Positions 34,050 to 46,761 of a stretch of 64,000 nt of DNA are shown here, piece by piece. A program made the position numbers and the translations under genes. This stretch comes from Cryptomeria japonica. Lineage: Eukaryota > Streptophyta > Pinopsida > Cupressales > Cupressaceae. Location: assembly GCF_030272615.1 (NCBI RefSeq), contig NC_081414.1, positions 520,492,185 through 520,556,184 on the forward strand, written 5' to 3'. Below the pieces are notes generated by a model, which saw nothing but the letters and a program-made list of their open reading frames with translations, searched no databases and was not told the origin of the DNA. Within the stretch, counting starts at the first letter, position 1; each line of letters begins with the position of its first letter.

Positions 34050-35456
34050 GTGTTAACCAGAAGAATTAGAGAGAATTCTTGCATGATCTCCACCATTGAG
34101 CCTAGAACTTCCAAGGAAGCATTTGGAGATGAGCATTGGGTCAAAGCTATGGAGGAGGAGCTTGATCAAATTGAGAAGAACAATACATGGACCCTAGTAC
34201 CCAGACCGATAAATAAAAATGTGATAGGTACTAAGTGGGTATTCAGGAACAAATTCAATGAATATGGTGTTGTAGTCTGCAACAAAGCTAGATTGGTTTT
34301 GCAAAGGTTATGCACAAGAAGAAGGAGAAGATTATGGTGAAACTTTTGCACCGGTGGCTAGACTAGAAGGTATCAGAACTTTACTTGCATTTGCAGAACA
34401 TAAGGGATTCAAAGTATATCAGATGGATGTGAAGTCAACATTTTTTAATGAAATACTAGAAGAAGAAGTATACATTGAGCAGCCAGACGGTCATGCTTTG
34501 ACTGATGAGAAAGACATGGTATGCAAATTGCATAAGACATTATATGGATTAAAGCAAGTAGTGAGAGCATGGTATGAAAGGCTTCATTCACACTCGATGA
34601 AGATAGGTTTTCAAAGAACCAGTGAAGATAGCAACATATATCTCAAATCTGAAGGAGATAAGATACTAGTTATTGAAGTGTTTGTAGATGATATTATATT
34701 TGGAGGCAATGTTGACATGAGCAATGACTTTGCAAATGAAATGAAAAGTGAGTTTTAAATATCTCTAGTTGGAGAGATAAAAATTTCATAGACTTGCAAA
34801 TACAGCAAATGAAGAGTGGTATTTTCATCACACAGTCTAAGTATGTGAAAGAGGTATTAAAGACATTTGGTATGACTGGTTGTAAACCCGTTGGGACACC
34901 AATGGTTACAGGTTGTAAGTTGTATAAGGAAGATGAAGCCACATCTATTGATGAGAAGGAATACAAGTCAATGATTGCAAAATTACACTATGTTGTTCAC
35001 AACAGACCGAATATAGCTCATGCAGTTGATCTAGTTGCTAGATTTCAGAAGAATCCTAAGGAAACACATTTGATAGCAACCAAGAGGATTTTCAGATATT
35101 TGAAAGGTACTAATGACTATGGATTATGGTATCCATATGAAGGAACCTTTGACTTGAAGGTGTATACAGATGCAAAATGGGTAGGTAATGTTGATGATAG
35201 GAAAAACACAACCGGTGGAGCATTCTTTCTTGGATGAAGACTTGTTTCATGGAGTAGCAAGAAGAAGAGTTGTATATCATAGTCTACTGTTGAAGCTGAG
35301 TATGGTGCAACTTATATAAATTGTACCCAGCCTATCTAGATGAGACACATTTTGGAAGGTTTCAAGACGAAGTTTTCAGAACCTATAAAGATCTTATGTG
35401 ATAATAATAGTGCCATAAATATTTCCAAGAACCCTATTTTGCAAACACGAACCAAG
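34050..35456 (+). pseudogene. pol: Copia B reverse transcriptase and RNase H, truncated
   Basis: The text runs from EELDQIEKNNTWTLVPRP through NVIGTKWVFRNK, YQMDVKSTFFNEILEEEVYI and TLYGLKQVVRAWYERLHSHS to an intact FVDDIIFGGN. Stops and frameshifts occur near 34,330 and 34,757. From 34,794 the frame continues to DAKWVGNVDDRKNTTGG, followed by RNase H (D-N-N-S-A-I-N-I-S-K-N near 35,400). At 35,456 the sequence stops at the LTR of Gypsy C. The missing end of pol is not found on the other side (50,690), so it was deleted. Confidence 0.85.
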
Positions 35457-38400
35457 TGTTGGTTCCCAAAATCACAAATTGGGAATCAATAGGGATTTCC
35501 AAATCCCTAAATGATCCAATCATTTTTGGCCAATGAATAGGAATGTTCGAAGACCAAATTCCTCTACACTTTAGGCTCCACTAAACCTAGGTGGGTATAC
35601 CCTAATCTCCAAAGCATAAAGAGATTTCTTTATAGTGAATTTAAATTATTAAAAATAGCTATTTATAGGACTGACAAACAAGTTCCTACAACTATTCTTT
35701 ATTGATATTCTTTTAAATTCTTTTAATTTAAAATTTGAGTATAATTGGATGTGAATAAAAGTTATAATAGAATGCTCTTGGAACTAAGAATAATTATGAA
35801 AGAACAAGGCAGGTAAAAACTAGTAATATATTTCTCCACTGAGGACTTTGTGCACACTTAATCTATTCACATGAAACCAGAAACAAACCAGTGCCTTATC
35901 TGATAGTTTACATGTCACTTAATGGACAAATACTTGTAATCTTTGGAGACAGTGTGAAGAAACAAACTATCACTGCAATATCTACAATGTATGCTATGAG
36001 AACAACAAAAACAATTCTGCTATCTCTATAACAATAGATGATAAAACAATGCAACAAATCTTCTTTAGATTTATCCGAAAGATTTTAAATCATTAACATC
36101 ATATGACATGAAAATGATCTAAAGATGAAAATAACAAACCTTGTATATTGATTTCTGCAATCAATTGGTTTACAAAAACTGCAGACTCACAGATACTTCA
36201 TGATTACACTTGTTTGCCCAAAATGGATTTTCAGTTCTACGGACTTATGTTACATAACACTATAGGTTCTAACAAACAATCTAAAAAGATAATAGTCCCC
36301 CATAGAGTATGAAATGACTCATCATATATACATGACTTAAAAAATGCAAATGAAAGGACACACCCTTTCTTAGCACAAAATAAGACTAACAAAAAACTAA
36401 CTATCCCTCTTAACTGCTATAACTAAAACACATTACAATGACATAGACTAACTCTTTCCATCTAGCCACTGACCACATTTATGGATATGCTGAAGATATT
36501 TTTCCTCTTTATATGTGCAAGCGTTGAAGATAATATCTTTAACTGCTATCTCTCCTATAACATAACCTTCAACCTATTCTCCTATTTCATTCATGTCCAA
36601 TGCATCCACATGGGTAATGCTAAGGGATGAACTAAGTAGAGATCTTAATTTAGTAATCCACTGGTGCTTATCCTTCATAACCCTTGTATCATCTACCAGA
36701 CTCATAAATCCATGATTAACAATCCCTTTACATTCCTCATATTCAGTATTCAACTCTGCTACAAATCCTTGATGAGTGTCAATTAATTATTTGACTTTAT
36801 TGATCCTTTTGTCACTCAGTGTTTGATCCTACAGTAGCATGTTTAACCTATCAAGGATCCTCTGGTGTGATAATGTGTTAACCATGGTTTTCTGGTAAAC
36901 AGTCCAGAATTCCTCCAATACCTTCTGCAGATTTTCAAATCGTTTTGATAATAAGACACATGTTGTGTCTGTCCTTATGCTCTGTATTCTTTCCCTTCAA
37001 TTTTTTGCTTTCCTTGTACAATTCTTCACACTTCTTTTTTAGTTTGGATTCATTTGCTATCTAGGGTACATGCTCGCCACTACTTCTCAAAAGTTCTTCA
37101 TACAACAATTTATACTTTCCTTCTTCTTTCATCAACATCTTCATCTGTGCTTTGTTTAATTTTGAGATATCAACTCCCATATCTATCATGACCATGGGAT
37201 CAACCTCTCCAACCTTCAACTTCATCATGTGTCCAAAAACCTTGTCCACATCTATGATCTTTGGCCTTTTATTTGGGGGATAAAGAGCCCACAAATGCAT
37301 AGCCTCATCATCTGGATCATATCTTGATCCAATGAAGATGTCATTCACATCCTGAATGTCCAATTTGAAATCCTACTTCTCTGAATGCAATAGGCTATCA
37401 AAAATAAAAGATGCACTAAGATGCCAGCTTGGAAAAAGGATGATTCCTACCTCTACTAGAAGCTTCCTTCCCCTTTGAGTGTTCATGCTTTCTACCTCTG
37501 GATCTATATCAACTTTAAGTTTCCTAAGCATCTCTGCCTCATTCTCTGGTATGATATTAGGCATTGCTTCTCTTAGCCTTTTTCCTTTAAAATGATACAA
37601 GCAAGACCTAAATTCCTTTGATTTGATGAACTCATCATCAGACACAAAAGAGGTATGCTCCTCTAGCCTAACATCTACATCCCCATTTGTCCTCACAACA
37701 GTTATGTCCTGTGCTTTAGGCTCTTCTTCCCTTTCAAGCCTCCTAAATCTTGAAATAGCTTCATTTTCTCCTGACTCACTCTCTGCCTCTTCTTCCTCTC
37801 CTATCTCCTGTAGCTGTTGTTTCTTCTCATCCAGTTTCCATTCTAAATCTTGGACCATCTGCATAGCCTCCTTGGACTCCTTGTTCCTAAAGATATCATA
37901 GGCTTTAACATACTCATGAAAGTAATCACCCAGATTTTTCTTTTTCTTACCTTGCTAGATATAGCCCTCAGGGTCATAGTTCTTCCAACCTGTGTGCTCA
38001 TAGAGGTTGTAATCTTCTATCAATCTCTTATCAATGATCTCATATGCCTTTGTGGAGACAATTGTGAAATCACTAAAATGTAAGGTCCGAGGAAAGAAAA
38101 CTTGGTTGTGAGCACACCCCCAAAATGCATTGCATTTGAGACACTCATATACCTTACAATCTCTAGGTAAGCGATTATGTGAGTTGCAGGCTTTGGCAAC
38201 ACATAAGTAGCTCCTTCAAATCCAAAAACTCTAACATAGGTGAAGTCCTAGCACACATACCATTCACCCCAACTATGGTTTACTCTGGTATCCCCATGTT
38301 CATGGGGTCTAAGGAATCTTTTGATTTCTTTCGAAAATGACCCATCAAAAGACACTCCAAAAGCTCTGAATAAAGCTTGCACAAAAAACTCTTCAAACTT

Positions 38401-40968
38401 GATATAGTGGGATCTCATGAAACATGAATTACACAATGACCACCATAACTGTACAAGCTGCTCCTCTCCATCTTTACCATGAATATTCAGCTTTAGCTCC
38501 TCAAGCCACATTCCCTTGAGTCGTCCATAAAACAAGACAACATGCATCAACAAAGAGTAAAACTTAAAAGTTTTGTCAGGGCTATTTTGAAGGCTTAAGA
38601 AACCCTCATGTATTTTCTCAACAATATAACTAGCATAATCGAATTATTTCGGCTCATGCATCTGTGTGTCAGCAACAAGGACTAGATGTCATATTCGAGC
38701 TATATCTGGGACTCAAACTCCTCCCACTTGACCGCCCACTATATAGGTATACTGCATATATTTCCTGAAGATATTGATATCAAATGTAGCCCTGTCTTGT
38801 TCTGTCAATTTTCCCTTTTCGGCCTTATGAATGGCCAAATTCCACCCATTGTACATGGTGTCCATCTTTGTATACTCTTCCTTTAGTTTCTCAAAAGACA
38901 AAGGAACATTAGATTCAAAACCTAGACTAAAAACCTCCTGGATGGTGGCTACTGAGATATGGATGAAAGCGTTGCCATTTGGTAACTGAATACACCTTTT
39001 TGCAGTATTGTAAGCCTTGGCCAATGTTTTCATCAATTGGACATTCACAAAGACATTAGGGACTACAAGCTTACCCAATCCAGTCATCCATGGGTTTGAA
39101 ATTGGGGCCAACTTATTTCTCTTTATATAAGGATACAAGAACAATTCGTGAGCTTTGATCCTAGTCCAGACATTGCCAATTTCTTTGAAATCATCCTCTA
39201 ACTGGTCACGGATGAGTAGGTTAACCTTTGATCTCTGACATTTGGTTCCTGGTGAGCTCATTTGATCAATCATATCCCGGTTCAACTTTTGTTTCGGTGC
39301 ATTTTCTCCCCCTTTAGACTTCTTAGAAGTGCTTTCAGAGACTTCTGTAACCTTCCTCTTGCCCTTGGAACTAGAACCCTCCATATTTGAATCTTTCAAG
39401 CTTTCTACAATTTGATTCTCTGTAATTTAATTTTGTTTCAGTCTCTCTGTTAGCTTCAAACTATTATGCAAAATCCTTGTACCGACTCTTCATGTATGGA
39501 TTTGATGGATTAAAAGCATTTACTCAATTGAAATTCTACTATGATTTGCCTTGTGAGAACACCAAATTACCCGTTCTCTGCATTTAATAATGGTGGGTTG
39601 ATCCGTTTGCAATCAGATTTTGTAATGACTAATCGACATAACTTTTCTGATAATTCAACCAGTTTGTGTCACCCATCCTTTCGGTCAGCATAAGTCTCAC
39701 TGATCACTTTGCCTCCTGGATATATTCTACTTTCACCTTTATATCACATCTATGTAGGTCATTCCGATGTACCCTCCTTTATTCCTCCATGGCATTCTGC
39801 CCGTTGGGTTTCTGCATAGCTCCAAATATGTTCCTCTGATGGTGAAAAATTATTTTGATGAATCCTCCTTAGTATTATGTATCTCATTCATTACATCGGG
39901 TCACTTTATCAGGTATCGGGACAACTTATTTTATACTTCCCCGATGACCCCATGATATTTACTTCATGCTTGTGCTTCCTTTTTACTTCTCTGGTCTATC
40001 GGCATATGATTTCTTGATGAAACCTCCCTCTTGGTCATCATGTTGCAAAACTTATCGGGTGTTGGGACAACCCTTCCTGTGTTTCTCCGATGACCTGATG
40101 ACATCAGGCTCCAGCCAATTTGTTTTCAGATCCATCGGCTTATGCTCCTTCGATGAGGTCTCCTTCTGATAACTGCTTCAGATTCCTCATTGGGTATCAA
40201 CGTAACCAAAAACTCCTTTCATCGAGGGTTTGAGTTATCCTGATGGCTTAGTATTCCTACCTTTCGGTATTGCCTCATTGAAATAAGGCATACCAATGAC
40301 ACCACCTTTGCCATCTAGCCCATCGTGTATCGAGGTAGCATGAAATATCATTTTCCGACAACCCGATGATATTTACTGTCTACTTCACATGTTGTTTCAT
40401 CGGTGTAGGTTATACCGATTTCCTCATTGGCTATCGACACAACATTTTTCTCATACCTCTGATAGTGAATGTTATGCAGATGAAAACCTTCTTCTAAGCT
40501 TCCTTTTGGTTCTCCTTTAGAGTGACCAGTCTAGGTCATGCCGATAAGTTCTCTCATTATTTATGCCAATCGGTCTTATCGGGGTAACTTACACCGATAG
40601 TTCAAACTTGATAATTATGCAAATTAAGCTCCTCTTCATATATCACTTGCACTTGTAACCTTCTATGGAAACTTTGCATGTGCTAATAGATGACAAAGAC
40701 TATCACATAGGCCCAGAGAATGCCTTATAAGGATCCCAATGTTGTCATGCTGAAATTTCCTCATGTAGTTCCTACTCAGTGCCAACCCTTAGCATGCCCT
40801 AGCGATGCTTTTCCAATTCTGAAAAATGAGGTCACAGTGGGTTTTTTTTTGATACTGCAACACATATCCTGTGCATACAATCCAACAATAAATACTCTTA
40901 TGATGAAAATGTATATATTAAACATCAAAGAAATAACACATAATATTTTGTAAAAATATGTGCTAAGA
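35457..40968 (-). repeat. 3' LTR of Gypsy C
   Basis: The plus-strand left end TGTTGGTTCCC is the LTR's minus-strand terminus CCAACA. The other end near 40,968 (TTAGCACATATTTTTA on the minus strand) matches the end of LTR D. The first 3.93 kb is repeated at 46,762-50,689. The upper 1.58 kb (39,387-40,968) is non-coding with recurring CATCGG/CGATG words and is the presumed U3. The middle contains a long degraded open reading frame. Confidence 0.75.
36530..39384 (-). pseudogene. Unidentified ORF inside the LTR of Gypsy C, copy 1
   Basis: On the minus strand an open reading frame begins with ATG at 39,384 (MEGSSSKGKRKV). It continues, with stops and frameshifts, through PNVFVNVQLMKTLAKAYN, TIQEVFSLGFES, MYNGWN, FDINIFRKYMQYTY (to about 38,713), then an R-L-K-G-M-W-L-E-E segment (about 38,500), an acidic Glu-rich coiled-coil-like part (37,864-37,700) and YDPDDEAMHLWALYPPNKRP (about 37,300), ending in Lys/Glu-rich coiled coil. 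No retroviral domain or known fold is recognised. Its orientation matches gag-pol. The same ORF is present in the other LTR copy and absent from LTR D. It could be a captured host gene or an element-specific extra ORF. Confidence 0.65.
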
Positions 40969-42011
40969 GTGGCTCTTTCTGGGGATGTATGTTCTTTTCA
41001 AGGACATAGCAAGATCTCAGCTATCTCTGGAAAGCAAACCCAAAAATAAACAGAAATAAACAACAAAGGAGACTATACTAATATAGCACAAGAAATACTC
41101 CTTGCTCCTTATGAGGAAAAAATGCTTGAGGTACTGAGCATGTATTGGAAATTCCTGAATTTCACCATCAACGTTTTGCAAGAAGTATGAATTTTCCCCT
41201 CTTTTTTCTAGGATAACATATGGTCCTAACCAAAGTGCTTAAAATTTTCCGTGCTTGCCCTTATCCCGATATTTTGCATTCCACTTGAGAACCCACTCTC
41301 CTTCCTCAAAGGTCCTAATAGAAGCTTTCTTATCATGTAATGCTTTTACCATCTTCTGCTTCTGTATATTTTATTCCTCAGCCTCTCTTCTATACTCATC
41401 CAATTCAACCAACTGGACCAACTTGAACATCTTCTAAATATTCTTCTGAGATAAATTTATATACTAGAAGCAAATTGTTCAAAGGCAACTTCACTTCTTT
41501 ACCATAAACAAGATGATAAGGAGAAAACCCTATGAATTTCTTGATTGTTACTCTATATGCCCACACTGCCAAATTCAACTTTGAATCCCATGCCTTCTTG
41601 TTGTCACCTAACATCCTCTTAATGATTTTTAATAGGCTTTTATTACTAGATTCTTCTTTCCCATTGCCTTGGGGATGATAAGGTGATGAATATGACAAAG
41701 TGATTCCATAACTTTCATAGAAATCAACAAATTCTTTGGATCTAAAACACATCCCATTATCTACAACAATCTTGTGGGGAACCCCAAATCTTGTCAATAT
41801 ATTTTCCAAAAGAAACTTTGTCACCACCTTACTTGTAGCCTGCCTAGTAGGAATTGCCTCTACCCATTTGGTAAACTAATGGGTGGCTACCAAAATTCAT
41901 TTGTGTCCTCCACTGGATTTGCTTTCAATTTCTCCTATAAAATCAACACCGCACATTTGAAAAGGTTCTTCAGTTTGCATGGGTCTAAGTGGAAGAGCTC
42001 CATCATATTTA
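40969..42011 (-). pseudogene. pol: Gypsy C integrase
   Basis: From the junction near 42,000 the minus strand gives P-F-Q-M-C-G-V-D-F-I-G-E-I, the first Asp block of a Gypsy integrase (usually W-G-x-D-F-x-G). Then come the second Asp in VVDNGMCF (about 41,755) and the Glu in PYHPQGNGKEE (about 41,680), so the DDE residues remain. A C-terminal part (GPYVILEKRGENSYFLQNV near 41,200) is of the GPY type seen in plant Gypsy integrases. Stops occur near 41,430 and elsewhere. The N-terminal HHCC zinc domain is missing, removed by the deletion at 41,975-42,056. A purine-rich tract near 40,969-40,985 on the minus strand may be the polypurine primer. Confidence 0.8.
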
Positions 42012-42056
42012 AGTTTTCCTAAATATGATGGAGCTCTTCCACTTAGACCCATGCAA
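41975..42056. repeat. Perfect 37-bp inverted repeat at a deletion junction
   Basis: Arms 41,975-42,011 and 42,020-42,056 are exact reverse complements, separated by AGTTTTCC. The left arm belongs to the segment just before the integrase core. The right arm replaces the end of reverse transcriptase, its RNase H and the integrase zinc domain, which are absent. Confidence 0.95.
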
Positions 42057-43021
42057 CTTCTGTCCAATAATACCAAAGTGACTCCAAAGTGACACTTTTT
42101 TGGATTTAAAGAAATACCATATTCTAGTGCTTTGATGAAAATTTTCTCTAGGTCATTACAATGGTTTTCTGCTTTCTTGGAGTATGCAGTCAAATCATCC
42201 TAGCATACAACCAACATGTAATCAATGAGACCTTCAAAAGATACATCCATGGCCCTTTGAAAAGTAGCTCTAGCATTTGTAAGTCCGAATGGCATCCTCG
42301 CATACACATATGTGCCCCATGGTGTAGTGAAGGTTGTTTTGTATTTTTCTGATTCTTTAACCTTCACCTAGTTGTAACTAAAGAAGCCATCCATCATAGA
42401 AAGTAATTCATTCCCTGTTACTTTCTGCAGTAGAGCTTCCATATTTAGCAAGGCATAATTATCTTTCAAGGATGATATATTTAAATTTCTAAAATCCACA
42501 CACAATCTGATATCACCATTTTTCTTTCTAACAAGCACCAAGTTTGACACCCATGTGGAATGCCTTATAGGCTCTATAATCCCTACATTCCTCATCTTCA
42601 TCAATTCTTCCTTCATTTTGGGAGCCAATGTGGGATTTATAGGCCTTTTCTTTTTCCTAAATGGTTTTGCATCTGGTTTCAGTGGGATTTCATGCTGGAA
42701 CACATCTTCTCTGTATGCGTTGAGATCATCATATGACCAAGTAAAAGCATGTTTGTATTTTCTTAACAGATTTACCAATGCAATCCTAATTTTCGATGTA
42801 AGCTTCCTCCCAATGTAAACCTCTCTAGGATTGTTCTCACTTCCCAAATTTAATTTTTCTACTTCACAACTTCTAGTGTTGGGCTTGAAATTTGTCATGT
42901 CCTTATTGTCAAACATCCTTTCTAATTTCACCAACCCTTTTGGAATCTTATTTGTTTTAAGCTGTAAGATATTTTTTTCCAAATAGAGATTCCTTACCAT
43001 TATCCTCTTCCACATATGCAT
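42057..43021 (-). pseudogene. pol: Gypsy C reverse transcriptase
   Basis: The minus strand gives a plant Gypsy reverse transcriptase: HEIPLKPDAKPFRKKKRPIN, then L-A-P-K-M-K-E-E-L, WVSNLVLVRKKNGDIRLCVD and FRNLNISSLKDNYALLNMEAL. After a TAG it continues with W-G-T-Y-V-Y-A-R-M-P-F-G-L and the polymerase block near 42,200. There the residue before the catalytic D-D is a TAG, and DDLTAYSKKAENHC follows. It stops at about 42,060 in SLNPKKCHFG, where the inverted-repeat junction begins. The thumb, connection and any RNase H that normally follows are deleted. Confidence 0.85.
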
Positions 43022-43560
43022 TCCAATCTATATGTTGGCCTTCATATTGATCCTCACAAAACAAGAATTTTAGAAGATCCCGGTCATCATCAAATATCCA
43101 ATTTTTTCTATTATCTAGTACTGCAAGTCTAGTTTTTATTTTGACTTGGGTGATGTCATCAAAAGGAATATCATTATGTTTAATTTCTAAGTTAGCCATA
43201 AAATCAGCCAAAATGTTGTTAGATCTTTCAATCCATGTTATAGAAAATGCATCAAAAAATTCAATTGAATCCCACACCTCATTTCTGTAATTTTGAAGCC
43301 TTACATTTTTAGTGGCAAATCTTTCCCTTACTTGAGATATGACTAACTCTGAATCACCATAAACTGTTAGTAAATTAATGCCATATTTACTTGCCATCCT
43401 AAGGCCTAACAAGAGTGCTTCATATTCAACGACATTGTTTTTACATTCAAAAGCTAACAAAAAAGAATATTCGAATTATCTTCCATTAGGAGAAATAAAA
43501 ATTACACCAGCTCCATTTCCTTCGTTACTGCAAGCACCATCAAAATACATTTTTCAAATC
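42957..43560 (-). pseudogene. pol: RNase H domain placed before the reverse transcriptase in Gypsy C
   Basis: From about 43,551 the minus strand reads F-D-G-A-C-S-N-E-G-N-G-A-G-V-I-F, a stop, then NNVVEYEALLLGLRMASKYG, VYGDSELVISQV and NNILADFMANLE. These are the D, E, D and terminal-D blocks of an archaeal/plant-type RNase H, which degrades RNA in RNA:DNA hybrids. The tail overlaps the start of the reverse transcriptase region in a neighbouring frame (a 1-base shift near 42,980), with no foreign sequence between them. The domain therefore lies between protease and reverse transcriptase rather than after it. Plant Tat elements carry such an RNase H, as I recall, between the usual one and integrase. 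Confidence 0.75.
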
Positions 43561-44806
43561 TTATCCTCATGGAATTCAATAGTATTTTCAAACTTGTCAG
43601 TTTTGTATTGGATGGGTTTAGAAATACTTACCTGAAAGTTATCTATATCTGTTTGGAGAGAACATGTTGTCTCGTTTGGATCAACCTCCTCTATTAGGTA
43701 GAATGATCTTGGTTCTCTATCAATCCTTACATTGGCCCCTTTTACTAGGATGGCTGCATATGAAAGATCTAGCTGAACATGTCCACCCACCAAATTTGAC
43801 CATTGCCTTGATAATAACATCCTATAATTTGGTAGAACTTGCCCAACAGTGATGTCTATTTTATATGACGTATCAGGGCATGCTGGAAACCGAAACTCCA
43901 CATCCTTCATAATTCCAATGATTGGGACTGATCTATTATCCATAGCATAGCATTTCCCATAGGGAGTGTCCACATGCATCCCAAGTTTTTCATGACATCT
44001 TCTGGCATTATGTTCACGGCTGCACCTAAATCTATCATACAATTCTTAACCATTTTAATGTTAATCATCAAAGTCAGATAAAAAGGATCAACTTGGGTAA
44101 GATTCTTAGTGATAGAAGTTCCCAAATAGACAACAGGTGGATCTTCATCTTTTGGCTTATGATCGTCTTTATTTACTTCACCAACATTAGACAAAATCTT
44201 GATTGTTTCATGTTTGTAATCAGGAAATTTCATTACTTCAAGCAAGGGCACATATATTTTCACCTGTGATATAGCCTGAGATATAAATGATCCACAATTT
44301 GAGAGTGGCTTACTAATCTGTTTCTCTTCAATTGGCTTTGTTAATTTAAGAGGTTCTATTTGTTTGTCCTTTTCTACTGCAACTTCCTTTTCCTTGTTAG
44401 CGATGGTCTCTTTGTTTCCAATAGCTTTAGGAACCTTTACAAATATCCTAGATGGCTTACCTTGCTTTGGGTTCACTATTATGTTTCTTAACTGATAATT
44501 TCTTTTTGCCTAAGGTACTAATGCCACAGTATAGGCTTTCTTTTCTTCATATGTTAAGTTCCTCAAGGAATGCACTGGCTCTTCATTATGGAACAATCTA
44601 CTCAAGGATGGGATGTCCGCTTCATCATCAGTAAAAACTTGTTGTACACTATGCTGCTCGTTCTCTCTTCTCCATTGTACATCTGAAGATTGCTCACCCT
44701 CAGATGAATCCTCATCCCTACCCCCAAATGGATCTGATGAAAGTGCATTCACTGTGGGCTCATATTCATTCTCATGGTCCTCTTCTACAAAACCTTGAGC
44801 AATCAT
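43554..44806 (-). pseudogene. pol: Gypsy C protease region
   Basis: Two overlapping minus-strand frames cover the protease. The active site reads CMIDLGAAVNIMPEDVMKNL (about 44,040-43,985), the D-L-G-A form seen in Athila/Tat-type Gypsy proteases rather than D-T-G. Downstream text (KDVEFRFPACPDTSYKIDIT, VLPNYRMLLSRQW) matches the usual flap and C-terminal block. Upstream is a charged linker (Lys/Glu-rich, 44,476-44,280) and an acidic segment (44,806-44,640). A stop near 44,507 and a frameshift near 43,980 disrupt it. Confidence 0.8.
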
Positions 44807-44833
44807 ACATTGTTATGCAACATGGGGTAAATT

Positions 44834-46462
44834 TCAGACTTCACACCATGGATATTCTTCCATAAAATTGTTTACCTTCTTAAATGGATCAGGAGTTTCT
44901 TTGCTTAGATTTGCATTCACCGATTTACCATCTTTCCAGTTTATATTATATGGCATGTCATGCAATCTTGGTCTATTGTAACTTATAGGCTTGTTACTTC
45001 TATATGGGGGTAGTTTCTCATTGTGATTTTGCTTACCCTTCATGTCCTTTAGCATGTCCATGATTTGACCAAACTCATTCTTTTTTGTTGCTCTAGGATT
45101 ATATAATTTTGGATCATCTCTCTTGCAAATTATCCCAACAACCTTTCTATTATTTTGAATGGTAGTAGCTGTTTTAAAAGCTTGCTGCAAGGTAGTAGGT
45201 TTATGAGATAAGATCTCATAATGAGTCTTGCTGTCAAAAGCACTTAAATAAAAATCAATCAAAAATGAATCATCAGGTCTAATATATCTTGGTATCCTAT
45301 TAAGTACTTTATTAAACCTCTTTTTAAATTCATAGACTGATTCATTCTGATTTTTCTTTATGCTAGTCAACTCATGAGATGCAAATGAAGTATCATTATG
45401 TTCTCCAAATTCCTCCAAGAATATTGTTACAAATTCCTGCCAACTACCAATGCACCTGTCAAGAAGATTCCTATACCATTCTCCTGCATCCTCTGTTAAA
45501 GATTGAAAAAATAATTTCATAAAAACATCTTCATGAGGGATTTCAAACTCTTTAATGGTATTTTTTACATTTATTACATGTTGTTCTACAAAATCAGTTC
45601 CATTTCCTGTGAATTTAGGAATAGCTAACCTTAAATCATTTGCAATCTAAATTGGATATCCAACTATCCCACTGAAATCCAACTATTTATACCACTCAAT
45701 GGTCATAGGTGGTCTACAACCATAGTTGTTAATCTGATAGTTTCTATTTCCTCCATTATTACCATTGTTTCCATTGTTACCTCCACCATTATTGTTATTT
45801 CCATTTCGGTTGTCCCCATTACCATTGTTGCCATAGTTTCCATTATTACCATGATTTCCTCCATTATTGCTTACATTGTTGATCATATCTCTATTATTCC
45901 AATTATGAGTAATTTCCTCACTGTTAGTTCTTTTTTCACCATTATGATTATTGTATTGTCTATAATTATATTGGTTTTTATTTTCATGGTAGGGTGTATT
46001 TTTCCATTTATCCCTTTTTTCATAATTATTATCCAAAACATCATACAATGGATTATTATAGACCTTAAATATTTGTTCCAAATTTCTCATGTGAGGGGGA
46101 TTATACCTAGGGGCTGTTAGTCTACTTGCTTCACCTTTTCCCTTCTCTTCTTCAACCCCATTTGACTTAGGGCTTTGAATGACATCTCTTTCTAATCCGA
46201 GTTTCTGCAATACCCAATCTAGTTGTCTCTTAAGAGCCTTTGCCATTTTAGATTCATCTCCATTTAAGTCGACCATTCTAAGAATAATTTCATCCAATTG
46301 TTTTTCCTCCCGTTCCTCAGTAGTTAGGGTTTCATCATGACCACCTTTATTATCTTTTGTATTTAAGTTATAAAAAGGATTTTACTCCAAATTTTCAAAT
46401 TTATCACCATATGGAGAGCCATCTTCTCTACGAGGAAACTTCTTATAACTCCCAAATGCCAT
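44834..46462 (-). pseudogene. gag: Gypsy C gag
   Basis: The minus strand starts with ATG at 46,462 (MAFGSYKKFPRRE), meets a TAA near 46,385, and continues through L-D-E-I-I-L-R-M-V-D and an Asn/Gly-rich low-complexity stretch (about 45,900-45,740) after a Tyr/Asn-rich part. A second open segment from 45,520 is the retrotransposon Gag core: KLFFQSLTEDAGEWYRNL, SWQEFVTIFLEEF, then the S-V-Y-E-F-K-K-R-F block. No CCHC zinc knuckle is visible before the protease. The order Asn/Gly-rich tract before the core is unusual, and a small deletion or stop lies between (45,680-45,520). Confidence 0.75.
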
Positions 46463-46740
46463 ATTTGATACTGATTTCTTTTCTTTGTTTCTTCTTTTTG
46501 GACTCAACTGAATAACATTATCTTATCCCTTGTGCAAAGACCTTCTGCCCTGCATAAATCTTATTGACAAATTCCTAGGGGTTTCCCTTACTTTCACAAC
46601 ATACCAATTATTACTCATATATTAAATGTAGAGTCACCACCTCCTAAGAGGAATTATACTTTTATTAATCTTTTGGGCTCCTTCCTCCAATAGAGTTTGA
46701 AATGAAACCACCAGAAATTCAGAACACTTCTTATTACAAC

Positions 46741-46761
46741 TCCCCAGCAAAGTCGCCAATC
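46741..46761 (-). other. Primer-binding site of Gypsy C
   Basis: On the minus strand, TTGGCGACTTTGCTGGGGA follows the LTR end CCAACA after two bases. This is the standard form of primer site in plant Gypsy elements; I do not assign the tRNA. Confidence 0.7.
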
